Translations under genes and position numbers: made by a program
Assembly: GCA_964438705.1 (NCBI GenBank)
Contig: CAYTKQ010000010.1
Location: 48,459-112,458 of the forward strand
Direction of reading: 5' to 3'
Origin: Christensenella sp964438705
GTDB lineage: Bacteria > Bacillota > Clostridia > Christensenellales > Christensenellaceae
DNA: 64,000 nucleotides
The notes under the pieces: model-generated
Told to the model about the DNA's origin: nothing
The model's database searches: none
Seen by the model: the letters and a program-made list of their open reading frames with translations, nothing else
Shown here: in pieces, positions 42,636 through 51,419 of the stretch
Layout of the letters: each line of letters starts with the position of its first letter
Numbering within the stretch: position 1 is the stretch's first letter

Positions 42636-43961
42636 TTACAGGCCCACCGTTTCCTTTGCCATCTGCACCCACGCGGGGATACGGTCAATGTCGTGCGCCA
42701 CGTCATAAACATCGCGGACAATGAACTCCACCGGCTGATTTTTCGTGCAGTTCCAGGTGCGCTGCATATCCTGCCGCATTCCGTCCCAGTTGCGGTCGGG
42801 GCCGCTGATGTACGCCGGATTCGGCTTGCGACAATACACATACTGTTTGCCCAGGGATTCCGCCACCTGTTCAAAATTGTTCCATCCGGAGACAGATACG
42901 GTCCGCAGCTTTGGAATGGCTTTTTTGATCTGCTCGATCCTGTCGTCCACCGGCTCGCAGCAGCCATACGAGACGAGGCCAAACAGGTTTGCAAACTCCG
43001 CGAGATAGGGCAGGAACAGTTCGTTAAACATCTCCGGCGAATACAGGTTCGTTTCCTGAGATTCCACCCACGTCCAGCAATTGTTTGGCGTTGCCTCCGC
43101 GCCGCTTTCACAGCCGGGCAGCTCGGATACGTATCCATACCCCGAAGGCCCCGCAAACTGGTTGTCCGTATTGAGCGCCATGATCTGTTCATCCTGCAGC
43201 CACTTCACAAACCGCCGCCGGTCCGCAATCAAAAATTCCATCATCTGCTTGAGCGCCTCCGGATGATCGTAAGGCCAGAACATCAGATTGTCGTTGCCCA
43301 CCAGTTTGAACAAATCCATCGTTAATACGGGCGCGTTGTTGCCGCAAAACGGATTGAATCCGAGATCCGCAAACCAGTTGTCATAGTTGCCCACACGTAC
43401 GGGAAGCAAATCGCCGAAGATTTCCTCCAACGTCTGCTTGAAGCCGAGCGTGCGCTCCTTATCGACATAAAACGTGCGTTCCTTCAGCTTAAAAAGATCG
43501 TCCGGCGTCTGGATCGGGAAGTTGGACATATACCCCATCGAATCCGCCGCGTGGTGCTCCACGATCTTCACGCCGTAATCCGAACGGATCACCCGCCACG
43601 CAAGCCGGAAGTAGTTTTCGATTACAATATCATCCTTGACGAATTCATATTGCTTGAGTGCCTGCAAAAAAGTCCTTTCGACATTTTTCAGATGCTCATT
43701 TTCGCACTCGTATTCCGCATCTTCGATAAACCCCGTCACGGAAAACGTTTCAAACAAAAACATCGGCCGTTCGGGCTTTAAATCCCGCAGCGCCGTCCAC
43801 TGACGCTTTTTTATCTTCATATCGTCGCTCTGTGCAATGTCCGCGTAACGCGCGGCAAGGTTTCTCAAACGTTCGATTTCCTTTTGCGTCGGCCTGATGT
43901 CGATTCTTCCCACATCGTCGATCACCTGCTGATTGGTATAAATTTGGTATTGATCGGCCAC
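42636..43961 (-). CDS. UROD-superfamily protein, paralogue 1
   Basis: A 441-residue protein of the uroporphyrinogen decarboxylase/cobalamin methyltransferase-like fold. It is longer than UROD (about 350). The site corresponding to the methyltransferase zinc region reads YGCCEPVDD, followed by VSGWNNFEQVAE, and a further cysteine in YVYCRKPNP. N-terminal ~100 residues are an extra helical domain. No hem genes are near, so porphyrin synthesis is unlikely. It follows an ABC sugar importer and precedes an SGNH esterase, so a carbohydrate-linked methyl- or carbon-transfer role is inferred. Specific reaction unknown. Confidence 0.7.
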   Translation of the reverse strand: MADQYQIYTNQQVIDDVGRIDIRPTQKEIERLRNLAARYADIAQSDDMKIKKRQWTALRDLKPERPMFLFETFSVTGFIEDAEYECENEHLKNVERTFLQALKQYEFVKDDIVIENYFRLAWRVIRSDYGVKIVEHHAADSMGYMSNFPIQTPDDLFKLKERTFYVDKERTLGFKQTLEEIFGDLLPVRVGNYDNWFADLGFNPFCGNNAPVLTMDLFKLVGNDNLMFWPYDHPEALKQMMEFLIADRRRFVKWLQDEQIMALNTDNQFAGPSGYGYVSELPGCESGAEATPNNCWTWVESQETNLYSPEMFNELFLPYLAEFANLFGLVSYGCCEPVDDRIEQIKKAIPKLRTVSVSGWNNFEQVAESLGKQYVYCRKPNPAYISGPDRNWDGMRQDMQRTWNCTKNQPVEFIVRDVYDVAHDIDRIPAWVQMAKETVGL

Positions 43962-43994
43962 CTTGTTCTCCCCCCGGATATACCTGCATAATCA

Positions 43995-44021
43995 GCAAGG
44001 GCGATCGCCGACCGCCCTTGC
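43995..44021 (-). terminator. intercistronic hairpin after ABC permease
   Basis: GCAAGGGCG and CGCCCTTGC form a 9-bp stem between the permease and UROD paralogue 1 genes. No T tract follows, so it is more likely an mRNA-processing or stabilising hairpin than a strong terminator. Confidence 0.4.
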
Positions 44022-44052
44022 ACAATCCTTACATTGAAATCGTTTCGACCGT

Positions 44053-45039
44053 TTATTGCTTCTTAAGTTCTCCGCTGCGGATGACGTCGATCAGCACAGC
44101 GAGGATCAGGATGCATCCGGTCACGACCATCTGCACATACTGGTTCACGCCCAGCACCTGCAAACCGTTCGCGACGATAGACAGAATCAATACGCCCAGA
44201 AGCGTCCCGATCAGGGAGCCCTTGCCGCCCGAGAGCGACAGTCCGCCCAAAACGATGGCCGCGATGACGTTCATCTCTGTACCCGCTCCGGCACTGGGCA
44301 ACGCCGCGCCCACCTGCGCCGTGAGCAGCATGCCCGCAAAGCCCGCGCATACGCCGCTGATCAGATAGCAGATAAATTTGATTTTAGCGGAATTGATGCC
44401 CGAAAGACGGCTCGCCGTTTCATTTCCGCCGATCATGTAGACCTGACGCCCAAAACGCGTATATTTCATCACAAAGAACGCAACGAAGAAGATTGCGAAT
44501 GCGATGATAACGGACACCGGAACCACACCGCCCGCATAGCCGCGGCCCATGAAGATGAGATCCTTATCGGCCACTTGAAGCGTCACGTCTGTAAACAGCC
44601 ACGCGATTCCGCGAAATATCTGCATCGTACCGATCGTCGTGATGATGGGGTTGATCTTCAAATAAGCGATCAGCACGCCGTTGATTGCGCCGAACAAAAG
44701 GCCGATTCCGATGGAAAGCAGGATGACTACCCATACAGGCGCGCCCATGGAAACGGACACCGTCGCGCACACAACGCCCGCGATCGCGCCCGTCGAGTTT
44801 TGCGAAAGGTCCATGCCGCCCGTGATCATGGCGATCGTCGCACCGGACGCCCGGATAAGCGTGATGCCCGAAGCAAGCAGGATGGTCATCATGTTTCCAA
44901 ATGTTGCGAAGAAGGGAGACGCAATGCCCAGCACAACGCACAAGCCGATGATGGCAATAATCAAGCTGAGGTTATTGCCCATGCTTCCCATTCTTTCCTT
45001 CATTGTTTTTTTCTGCACAGCAGCTTCATTCGTGTTCAT
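44053..45039 (-). CDS. sugar ABC transporter permease (RbsC family)
   Basis: A 328-residue permease with about ten membrane segments, of the BPD_transp_2 (ribose/xylose/galactoside) family. Recognised from LIRASGATIAMITGGMDLS, GALFGAINGVLIAYLKINPIIT, and GAGTEMNVIAAIVLGGLSLSGGKGSLIGT. It imports a monosaccharide with the ATPase and binding protein upstream. The ATG overlaps the ATPase stop (TAATG). Confidence 0.93.
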   Translation of the reverse strand: MNTNEAAVQKKTMKERMGSMGNNLSLIIAIIGLCVVLGIASPFFATFGNMMTILLASGITLIRASGATIAMITGGMDLSQNSTGAIAGVVCATVSVSMGAPVWVVILLSIGIGLLFGAINGVLIAYLKINPIITTIGTMQIFRGIAWLFTDVTLQVADKDLIFMGRGYAGGVVPVSVIIAFAIFFVAFFVMKYTRFGRQVYMIGGNETASRLSGINSAKIKFICYLISGVCAGFAGMLLTAQVGAALPSAGAGTEMNVIAAIVLGGLSLSGGKGSLIGTLLGVLILSIVANGLQVLGVNQYVQMVVTGCILILAVLIDVIRSGELKKQ

Positions 45040-46529
45040 TATTCTCCTCCTACTGCAATCTGTAGTATTTGCTTCTGCGTAAAATCCTTGCGATTAAATT
45101 CGCCCTTGATCTCGCCCTCTTTGAAAATCAGGATCCTGTCCGCGATACCCACCGTCTCGGGCAGCTCGGAGGAAATCATGATAACCGCGATGCCCTGTGC
45201 GCAAAGTTCTTCCAAAAGCTTGTATATCTCGACCTTCGCGCCGACGTCGATGCCGCGCGTAGGCTCGTTGACAATGAGCACCTTTGGATCCGCCGCCAGC
45301 CACTTTGCCAGCACAACCTTCTGCTGATTGCCGCCTGATAAGGAGTCCACCAGCACATCCGGTGACGGCGTCTTGATCTGCAGCTTTTTGACCCACTGGT
45401 CAATGAGCTGCGTTTCCTTCTTTTTGTCGATGATCGCGCCGAGCTGGTCGAGCACCGTAACCGATGTGTTCGAACGTACGCTTTGACCCAAAATCAGGCC
45501 CTCATCTTTTCTGTCGGCCGGCACATAGGCGATGCCGTGCTTTTTCGCCTCGATCGTGTTTTTGATTGTAACCCGCTCGCCCGCGATATAGATCTCCCCG
45601 GCTTCCATTTTCTTTTTGCCGATGACCCCTTCCACCGCTTCGGTACGGCCGGAACCCAATAGGCCGAACAGTCCGAGAATCTCACCCTTTTTCACCTGAA
45701 AACTGATACCGCGCGCGATCTCGCAATCGACGCCCTTCACCTCGAAGATGGTCTCGCCGATCTCCACCTCTTCCTTGGGATACATATCCGAAAGCTCACG
45801 ACCAACCATCAGCTCCACGAGCTCTTCCTCTGTCGCCGCCTTCGTGTCCAGATATCCCACGCGTTTTCCGTCGCGCATGACCTGTATTTTGTCAGTTACC
45901 GCAAAGACCTCGTCCAGCTTGTGAGAAATATATAAGATCGACACGCCCTTTGACGCCAAATCCTTGATAAATGCGTAAAGCTGCTCAATTTCCGTTTCTG
46001 AGAGAGCCGATGTTGGCTCGTCCATCACCAAAACCTTTACATCCTTTGAAACCGCGCGCAGTATTTCGATCATTTGCTTTTCGGCAACCGTCAATGTACC
46101 CACCCGCGTAAACGGATCGTACGGCAGGTCGAATTTACTCAGAAGCTCCTGCGCTTGTTGTCTTAACTTCTTAAAGTCCACTGTCTTAAAAGGCCCCTTC
46201 ACCGGAATGTCTCCCATGAAAAGGTTTTCGGCTATCGTCATCTCATCCAAATAATTCAATTCCTGGTATATGATCGCTATGCCCATCTCGAGACGCTCTC
46301 TTGCGTTTTTATCCGAGGAAACCAGCTCCCCGTCCAAATAAATTTCGCCATGATCGTTCACGAGCGCTCCGGAAAGTATTTTCATCATGGTGGATTTTCC
46401 GGCGCCGTTTTCACCGATCACCGCCAGAACCTCCCCCTTCTTTACTTCCAGATCGACATTGTCGAGCGCAAGCACGCCGGGGAATTGCTTTGTGATACCT
46501 TTCATCTGAAGTCTGTATTCGCTACCCAT
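45039..46529 (-). CDS. sugar ABC transporter ATP-binding protein (RbsA/MglA type)
   Basis: A 496-residue protein with two fused ABC domains. First domain: Walker A GENGAGKSTMMK, signature region and Walker B LVMDEPTSALSE. Second domain: degenerate Walker A (LLGSGRTEAVEG) and the second LSGGNQQKVVLAKWLAADPKVLI. This is typical for monosaccharide importers. The ATG at 46529 follows GGGGAG. A hairpin separates it from the binding-protein gene, so expression of the binding protein should exceed that of this gene. Confidence 0.95.
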   Translation of the reverse strand: MGSEYRLQMKGITKQFPGVLALDNVDLEVKKGEVLAVIGENGAGKSTMMKILSGALVNDHGEIYLDGELVSSDKNARERLEMGIAIIYQELNYLDEMTIAENLFMGDIPVKGPFKTVDFKKLRQQAQELLSKFDLPYDPFTRVGTLTVAEKQMIEILRAVSKDVKVLVMDEPTSALSETEIEQLYAFIKDLASKGVSILYISHKLDEVFAVTDKIQVMRDGKRVGYLDTKAATEEELVELMVGRELSDMYPKEEVEIGETIFEVKGVDCEIARGISFQVKKGEILGLFGLLGSGRTEAVEGVIGKKKMEAGEIYIAGERVTIKNTIEAKKHGIAYVPADRKDEGLILGQSVRSNTSVTVLDQLGAIIDKKKETQLIDQWVKKLQIKTPSPDVLVDSLSGGNQQKVVLAKWLAADPKVLIVNEPTRGIDVGAKVEIYKLLEELCAQGIAVIMISSELPETVGIADRILIFKEGEIKGEFNRKDFTQKQILQIAVGGE

Positions 46530-46562
46530 AGTTTCTCCCCTGAAATTCGTTGGTTTCAATGA

Positions 46563-46594
46563 AAAGAGCCGCCGCAACAATGCAGCGGCTCTTT
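46563..46594 (-). terminator. attenuating hairpin between binding-protein and ATPase genes
   Basis: AAAGAGCCGC pairs with GCGGCTCTTT around a 12-nt loop, followed by Ts on the minus strand. Typical of partial termination behind a solute-binding-protein gene. Confidence 0.75.
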
Positions 46595-46627
46595 CATCAT
46601 CTTTTCAGTTCATCCGCAAACGTCCTG

Positions 46628-47743
46628 TTATTTCACAGTCCATTTCGCTTTGTAATCTTCATATGCCTTCTGATAATCCGCAACCTGATCCGGCTTGATG
46701 AAGGTATGGTCTACCGTGATCTTCGTGTTCGGATCGGTGTTTTTGCCCGAAGCGATGTCCATCGCCAGCGGAACGATGTATTCGCCGTATTTCTCAGGAG
46801 AATACGCGACCGAACCCGTGTAACCAGCATACAGATCGCCGCTTGCAGCCGCGTCCATGTACACCTGGCTCACGTTGTGCGAAGCAAAGATGCAATCGCC
46901 TTCGCGTCCGAGGGTCTCGGCACCCGCCAGCGCGCCCGTCGTCGTTTCGTCGTTTACCGCAACCACGCCTACGCTCTTCGCATCCGGATGCGCGGTCAGC
47001 CATGCCGTCATTTTGTCACGGCCTGCAACCGTCGTTTCCGATCCGCCGCCGCCGAGCTCCATCCACTGGATCTGGTCTTCGGTCACTTCGATGCCCTTGT
47101 TTTTCAGACCATCGATCGCGCCGGCCATTCTCTTCTTCACTTCGTCGCCGTTTTCGGAATTGTGGAACAGCACGAGGTAATCGAGCTTGCCATCCTTGTT
47201 CGCGTTCACATAGTCGCCGATCGCTTCGCCGCACAGCTCGCCTGCCTGCTGATTGTTTGCGCCCATAAACCATGCTTTCGAGCCATCCGCGCTGACATAT
47301 TCCACATCAACGCCGATCACGCCCTTGCCGCCTTTTTCCTTCACGAGGTCAACGATGTTGCCGCCGACCTGGCTGTTTACGTTGAAGTCAACGATCACGT
47401 TCGCGCCCTGCTGAAGCAAGGATTCCACCTTCGGGATGATCTGCTGCGGATCGAACTCGGACACCGCATACAGAACCTTCACGCCTTTTTCCGCCGCAAC
47501 GTTCTTGATGCTGTTGTTCACATCGCTGTGGAACTGGTTCGTCTCTGTGCCGGCATTGAGGCCGATTACGCATTCGCTGGCTTCCGCCGCAGCCGATTCG
47601 CTCGGTGCTGCCGCAGATTCGCTCGGTGCCGCGCTCTCGCTCGGTGCTGCCGACGTTTCCGCCGGAGCTGCCGGCGCGCCACATGCCGCAAGCATAAATA
47701 CCGCTACCAGAACGACTGCTACTACTACTGTGATTTTCTTCAT
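46628..47743 (-). CDS. sugar ABC transporter substrate-binding lipoprotein
   Basis: A 371-residue lipoprotein: signal peptide with lipobox LAAC, then a low-complexity Ala/Ser/Pro/Glu linker, and a type I periplasmic-binding fold domain (GTETNQFHSDVNNSIKN..., VGVVAVNDETTTGALAGAE). It belongs to the ribose/xylose/rhamnose-binding group. It is the first gene of a three-gene ABC operon; two operator-like palindromes lie about 70 and 97 bp upstream. Sugar specificity unknown; the genes around it favour a deoxy- or aldo-sugar. Confidence 0.9.
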   Translation of the reverse strand: MKKITVVVAVVLVAVFMLAACGAPAAPAETSAAPSESAAPSESAAAPSESAAAEASECVIGLNAGTETNQFHSDVNNSIKNVAAEKGVKVLYAVSEFDPQQIIPKVESLLQQGANVIVDFNVNSQVGGNIVDLVKEKGGKGVIGVDVEYVSADGSKAWFMGANNQQAGELCGEAIGDYVNANKDGKLDYLVLFHNSENGDEVKKRMAGAIDGLKNKGIEVTEDQIQWMELGGGGSETTVAGRDKMTAWLTAHPDAKSVGVVAVNDETTTGALAGAETLGREGDCIFASHNVSQVYMDAAASGDLYAGYTGSVAYSPEKYGEYIVPLAMDIASGKNTDPNTKITVDHTFIKPDQVADYQKAYEDYKAKWTVK

Positions 47744-48369
47744 TTTTTTTCCTCCCAGTTTTTTGTTGTCGCCTTATTTTATTGCCGCACCTTTCCGGTG
47801 GCAGCAAACATTAAATCGTTTTAACTTTGATTCTTCTAATTAAATCGTTTTAGCCTTACGAACAGAGGTTTTAGTCCCTCTTCTTTTGTTTCTTTAATTA
47901 AAATTGGATAAAAATCTACACTTTTTTAACCAGCGGTAAAATGATCTCGCCAACGCCAGAAATGGCGTTTTTTTGTTTGCTTTTCTAATGTTTATTAAAG
48001 TGTACTCTTCCGACCGCGCAGCGTAGCTGCATTTCCCTTGTTAAAACGGCGCTCCTACGCCATCATCCAAGTTTGCGAATTTTCCGTCCTTTAACTTCAA
48101 TCTCTTTTGTAAATTTTGACTTTTTAGCGAATAGTTTCTTTAACGTTAAACTTATTTTATTCTACAAGAACTCATTTGTCAACTGTTTTCTTTATGAATT
48201 CCCCAGATGAATGCCGGAGGTTCGATCCCGCCCCGCGTCCTTCTTGTTTTTCCAATCATAAAGCAGACATTAAGAGATGTCAATAAAATTTTATCAAAAG
48301 GGCTCAAAAAATATAATTATGCACAAGATACTTTAAAAAACAACTTTGTTCTGTCATCGATGCCACTTT
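47744..48369. promoter_or_regulatory. 626-bp intergenic region upstream of the ABC importer
   Basis: No convincing gene. It contains, besides the twin operators, a strong plus-strand terminator with nothing to terminate (AACGCC-AGAAAT-GGCGTT then six T, 47952-47974), a 12-bp palindrome TTTAACGTTAAA at 48139-48150, and a tRNA T-arm-like fragment (GGAGG-TTCGATC-CCGCC) at 48211-48240. Several of these could be remnants of a lost gene or of a small RNA. Confidence 0.55.
47811..47853. promoter_or_regulatory. twin LacI-type operators before ABC importer
   Basis: TTAAATCGTTTTAA at 47811-47824 and TTAAATCGTTTTAG at 47840-47853, 29 bp centre to centre. They share the core of sites at 34021, 60459 and 61612. 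Confidence 0.7.
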
Positions 48370-49374
48370 TTAGGTGGAATGGCGCAGCACCAAATCGGGC
48401 CGCAGCACAATATTTTGACGATCCTCAAACTTCTCTTGAATCTTGTCGATCAAGACCTCCGTGCCCATCTTGCCGATCTTGTATTTTGGCTGGCGCACGG
48501 TCGTGAGCGGCACGCGCAAATAGGCCGCATACTCGATGTCGTCGTAGCCCGCCACGCGGATATCCTCCGGGATGCGCAAGCCCGCCTCGATGATTGCCTC
48601 CATCGCACCGATGGCGATCACATCGCACCCGCAAAAAACCGCGTCCACCGCATCTCCCGACGCCAGAATGCGGTTCATTGCCGCATATCCGTCCTCCACC
48701 GTCGGTTTCGCGCCATAAAGAAGCCGATCGTTATAAACGATCCCATTTTCTTCAAGCGCCTTTTTGTAGCCCGTCATACGGTCGGAATAAGATGCGATTT
48801 TTTCATAAATATTGATGAAGCAAATGCGCTTTGAACCGGTTTTGATCAGATAATCCACGATCTGAAAACTGCCATAGGCGTTGTCGTTGATCACATAGTC
48901 GTTCTCGTCCGTCTCGCTCTTGCGGATTACAAAAACGTATGGGATGCCAAAGGATTCCAGAAATTCTCTGTGCTCCTCTCCGTTGAGCATCGAGGCCGCA
49001 AGGATCAGCCCATCCACCCGCTTGTTCGCAAGGATCCTGACCGCTTCCTTCTCCTTATCCACATTGGAATAGGCGTTGCACAAGATAATATTATATCCAT
49101 ATTCCGAAGCGGATTTTTCCACCCCTTCTATGACGGGCGTGAAGAACGAAAAGGAGCTGTCCGAGACGATGAGCCCCAGCGTTTTTGTCGTGTTGGTGCG
49201 CAGGCTTTTCGCGACAGAGTTCGGCAGGTAATTCATTCGTTTTGCCGTCTGCTTGATCCGCTCGACTGTCTCCTTGCCGATGCCCCCCTCGCCGCGCAGC
49301 GCCTTTGAGACTGCGGTGATCGACAAGCCCAGCTCCTCCGCAATATTCTTTAATGTCACAACCTTCTTCGGCAT
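48370..49374 (-). CDS. LacI-family transcriptional regulator 1
   Basis: A 334-residue repressor with an N-terminal LacI HTH (VTLKNIAEELGLSITAVSKALRGEGGIGKETVERI) and a periplasmic-binding-like ligand domain (LIVSDSSFSFFTPVIEGVEKSASEYGYNIIL; DAVFCGCDVIAIGAMEAI). The ATG at 49374 is 8 bp after GGGAGG. Its promoter contains a 26-bp perfect palindrome, indicating autoregulation. It is adjacent to the ABC operon and the SDR-led catabolic operon, either of which it may control. Confidence 0.93.
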   Translation of the reverse strand: MPKKVVTLKNIAEELGLSITAVSKALRGEGGIGKETVERIKQTAKRMNYLPNSVAKSLRTNTTKTLGLIVSDSSFSFFTPVIEGVEKSASEYGYNIILCNAYSNVDKEKEAVRILANKRVDGLILAASMLNGEEHREFLESFGIPYVFVIRKSETDENDYVINDNAYGSFQIVDYLIKTGSKRICFINIYEKIASYSDRMTGYKKALEENGIVYNDRLLYGAKPTVEDGYAAMNRILASGDAVDAVFCGCDVIAIGAMEAIIEAGLRIPEDIRVAGYDDIEYAAYLRVPLTTVRQPKYKIGKMGTEVLIDKIQEKFEDRQNIVLRPDLVLRHST

Positions 49375-49430
49375 CTGTTTTTCCTCCCCACCGGAAATCC
49401 CGCTTGTTTCAAGACACAGGTGCGCCACAA

Positions 49431-49456
49431 TAATTTAGTATAATTATACTAAATTA
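49431..49456. promoter_or_regulatory. 26-bp perfect palindrome in LacI gene promoter
   Basis: Left half TAATTTAGTATAA and its exact reverse complement meet at 49443/49444, 57 bp upstream of the regulator's start. It contains TATACT and TATAAT-like hexamers, so a bound repressor would block the promoter. It differs from the other operator classes here. Confidence 0.7.
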
Positions 49457-49493
49457 AACTGTTTTTGTCAATCTTCATTGTTCCGTGCCAATG

Positions 49494-49520
49494 AAAAAAG
49501 GGCGACCGGAAGCCGCCCCG
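49494..49520 (-). terminator. terminator of the nine-gene catabolic operon
   Basis: On the minus strand GGGCGGCTTCCGGTCGCCC forms a stem-loop followed by TTTTTT. It lies 15 bp after the SDR gene stop and next to the operator palindrome. Confidence 0.85.
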
Positions 49521-49534
49521 TAAAAAATCATCGT

Positions 49535-50338
49535 TCATTCTTCTGTGTCATGTTTTGCGGCATCCCATTCGGCGCAGCCAAGATATCCGCCGTCGATGAT
49601 GAGCGACGTAGCCGTCACGCCTGCGGAATCCTCGCACGAGAAAAACAGACACGTCTTGGCGACATCCTCCGGAAAAAGCGGCCGGTTGATGGGAACGCGG
49701 CGCAAACGCTCCTTGTAATGCGCCGCCGGGTCTTTTTCCGCGTTGAGATGCGTATGCAGCATGGGCGTTTCCGTGATGCCCGGACACACGCAGTTGCAGC
49801 GAATGCCATAGCGCGCGTAATCGAGCCCGATGGACTTGGAAAGATTCAAAACCGCGCCCTTTGACGTGGTATAAACGGGTGTGCAATCCTGCCCCACAAA
49901 GCTCGAAATCGAGCCAAGGTTGACCACATAGCTGTGTTCATGCTTCTTTAAATAGGGAAACGCGTATTTGAACGCGAGGAAGATAGAACGCACATTCAAG
50001 TCCATCACCCAGTCCCAGTCCTCCACTGTGTATTCGTGCAGCATCTTCACATCCACAATGCCCGCGTTGTTGATCAGAATGTCGATCGTTCCATACAGCT
50101 CCACGGTCTTTTCGATGGACGCCTTGATGTCCTCTTCCTTTGTCACGTCACAGCGGAAGAAAAACGCCTCCCCGCCCGCGTCTTTGATCTCCTGCGCGAT
50201 CCTATCCCCTTCGGCGGGCGTACGCCCGATCATAGCAACCTTTGCGCCCTCTTGTGCAAACAACCGCGCAATGCCTTCGCCGATTCCTTTGTTTGCGCCG
50301 CTGACCCACGCGACCTTATTTTCGAGCCTTCCGGCCAT
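49535..50338 (-). CDS. SDR-family oxidoreductase
   Basis: A 267-residue NAD(P)-dependent short-chain dehydrogenase. Rossmann motif SGANKGIGEGIARLF, NNAG (INNAGIV), catalytic YxxxK as YTTSKGAVLNLSK, and Ser in LGSISSF. The ATG at 50338 follows GGGAGATG. Last gene of the operon running from the metallo-hydrolase at 57835. It may oxidise a sugar, sugar acid or alcohol; the substrate cannot be predicted. Confidence 0.93.
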   Translation of the reverse strand: MAGRLENKVAWVSGANKGIGEGIARLFAQEGAKVAMIGRTPAEGDRIAQEIKDAGGEAFFFRCDVTKEEDIKASIEKTVELYGTIDILINNAGIVDVKMLHEYTVEDWDWVMDLNVRSIFLAFKYAFPYLKKHEHSYVVNLGSISSFVGQDCTPVYTTSKGAVLNLSKSIGLDYARYGIRCNCVCPGITETPMLHTHLNAEKDPAAHYKERLRRVPINRPLFPEDVAKTCLFFSCEDSAGVTATSLIIDGGYLGCAEWDAAKHDTEE

Positions 50339-50378
50339 AAAATCATCTCCCTTCATACCGTCCGCTAAACCGCAGGGC

Positions 50379-51218
50379 TTATTTCATCGCGTCCCGCATG
50401 ATCCTTCTCAGCTGGATTCCCTCCGAAATATTGTCCACACGGTTTGCGTTCTGCCATTCCATCCAAATATATTCGATGCCGATAAACCCTTTGTAGCCGA
50501 CCTCCTGCATTACCTGCACGATGCGGGGGTAATCGATGGTGTTTTCCCCCACGACCGCCTGCAGCATGCCCTTTGCCGCGCCGCGCGCGTGAAAATGCGA
50601 CGCGTACTTAATAAGCGGCTCCGCCTCTGCGTCCGGGATGCCCGCGATCGCAAAATGCGTGTAATCAAGGGTAAGCGTGAGCCCGGGCACGTCTTTTACA
50701 AGGCGCGCCGCCGTATGCGGCGTGTCTGCGATGCCGCCCGTGTGCGCCTCTGTCCCAAACACAAGTCCCGCGTCCTTCGCGCGCTCTGATCGCCACGCAA
50801 GCTCCTCCTGTGCACGGGCAAGGGAGGTCTCATAATCCTCTTCTGAAAAATGCACGCCGGGCAGGCACGTCACATGCTTTGAGCCGCACGCGTCTGCATA
50901 TTCCAGCGTCTTCAAAAACCAGTCCCGCACCCCTGCGCGGATGTCCGCATCCGGATGATTGATGGCCTTCGGTTCAAAATCCACGTCGCTCTGCAAAAAC
51001 ACATCCGCAACCACAATGCCCGCGTCATCCGTTTTCTTTTTGAGCTCCCGTCCATTTTCCACGGCATTGCCAAACACCGCCGAGGGCTGGAGATGTCCCC
51101 TGTTCTCAAACAGGCCGATATCGATCCCATCAAAATCCAAAAGCCCGATCAGCTTGATGACCTTGTCGTGCTCAAGCAGCGGAAAGGTGAAATCCGCGCT
51201 CGCAAATTGATATTGCAT
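50379..51218 (-). CDS. TIM-barrel sugar phosphate isomerase/epimerase
   Basis: A 279-residue protein of the AP-endonuclease-2/xylose-isomerase-like TIM-barrel superfamily. Motifs: FDGIDIGLFENR, the glutamate in GTEAHTGGIADTP, LDYTHFAIAG and the C-terminal GFIGIEYIW. These supply the metal ligands expected of the family (Glu, Asp/His, His, Glu). The ATG at 51218 is preceded by a GGGCGGG-containing spacer. A tiny Cys-rich gene is directly upstream. It probably acts on a keto- or aldose intermediate of this operon. Confidence 0.85.
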   Translation of the reverse strand: MQYQFASADFTFPLLEHDKVIKLIGLLDFDGIDIGLFENRGHLQPSAVFGNAVENGRELKKKTDDAGIVVADVFLQSDVDFEPKAINHPDADIRAGVRDWFLKTLEYADACGSKHVTCLPGVHFSEEDYETSLARAQEELAWRSERAKDAGLVFGTEAHTGGIADTPHTAARLVKDVPGLTLTLDYTHFAIAGIPDAEAEPLIKYASHFHARGAAKGMLQAVVGENTIDYPRIVQVMQEVGYKGFIGIEYIWMEWQNANRVDNISEGIQLRRIMRDAMK

Positions 51219-51237
51219 ATCCGACCCGCCCTTCTTT

Positions 51238-51393
51238 TTATTCCCCTTTTGCTTCCGCTTCCTTCTTGCATTTGTCGCACCGCCAGCAGCAAAATTCAGC
51301 CGGGCAATAGCACACGCCGTCCTCAAAAGAGATCTTCAGTCCGCATACCGGGCATACGGTTTCCGTGCATTCCGGGTTTCGTTTGATCGCCAT
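51238..51393 (-). CDS. 51-residue nine-cysteine protein
   Basis: A short gene with ATG preceded by AGGAGG and ending in TAA. Sequence begins MAIKRNPECTETVCPVCG; cysteines at residues 9, 14, 17, 28, 30, 35, 36, 39 and 42 include CPVC, CYC and CC..C..C groups, so it should bind one or two zinc ions or an iron-sulfur cluster. It lies 26 bp after the dihydrolipoyl dehydrogenase gene and 19 bp before the isomerase gene on the same strand, inside the operon. No homologue recognised. The strong RBS and exact intergenic fit argue that it is real. Confidence 0.7.
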   Translation of the reverse strand: MAIKRNPECTETVCPVCGLKISFEDGVCYCPAEFCCWRCDKCKKEAEAKGE

Positions 51394-51419
51394 AGGAAAT
51401 TCCTCCTGAAATGATTTGC

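Noticed and set aside
42636..43961. Calling UROD paralogues uroporphyrinogen decarboxylase (hemE)
   Set aside because: No tetrapyrrole genes are present, three to four copies occur in sugar loci, and sequence features differ from HemE.
48207..48506. Plus-strand frame before LacI regulator 1
   Set aside because: It runs antisense into the real LacI gene and has no RBS; its start lies in the tRNA-like fragment.
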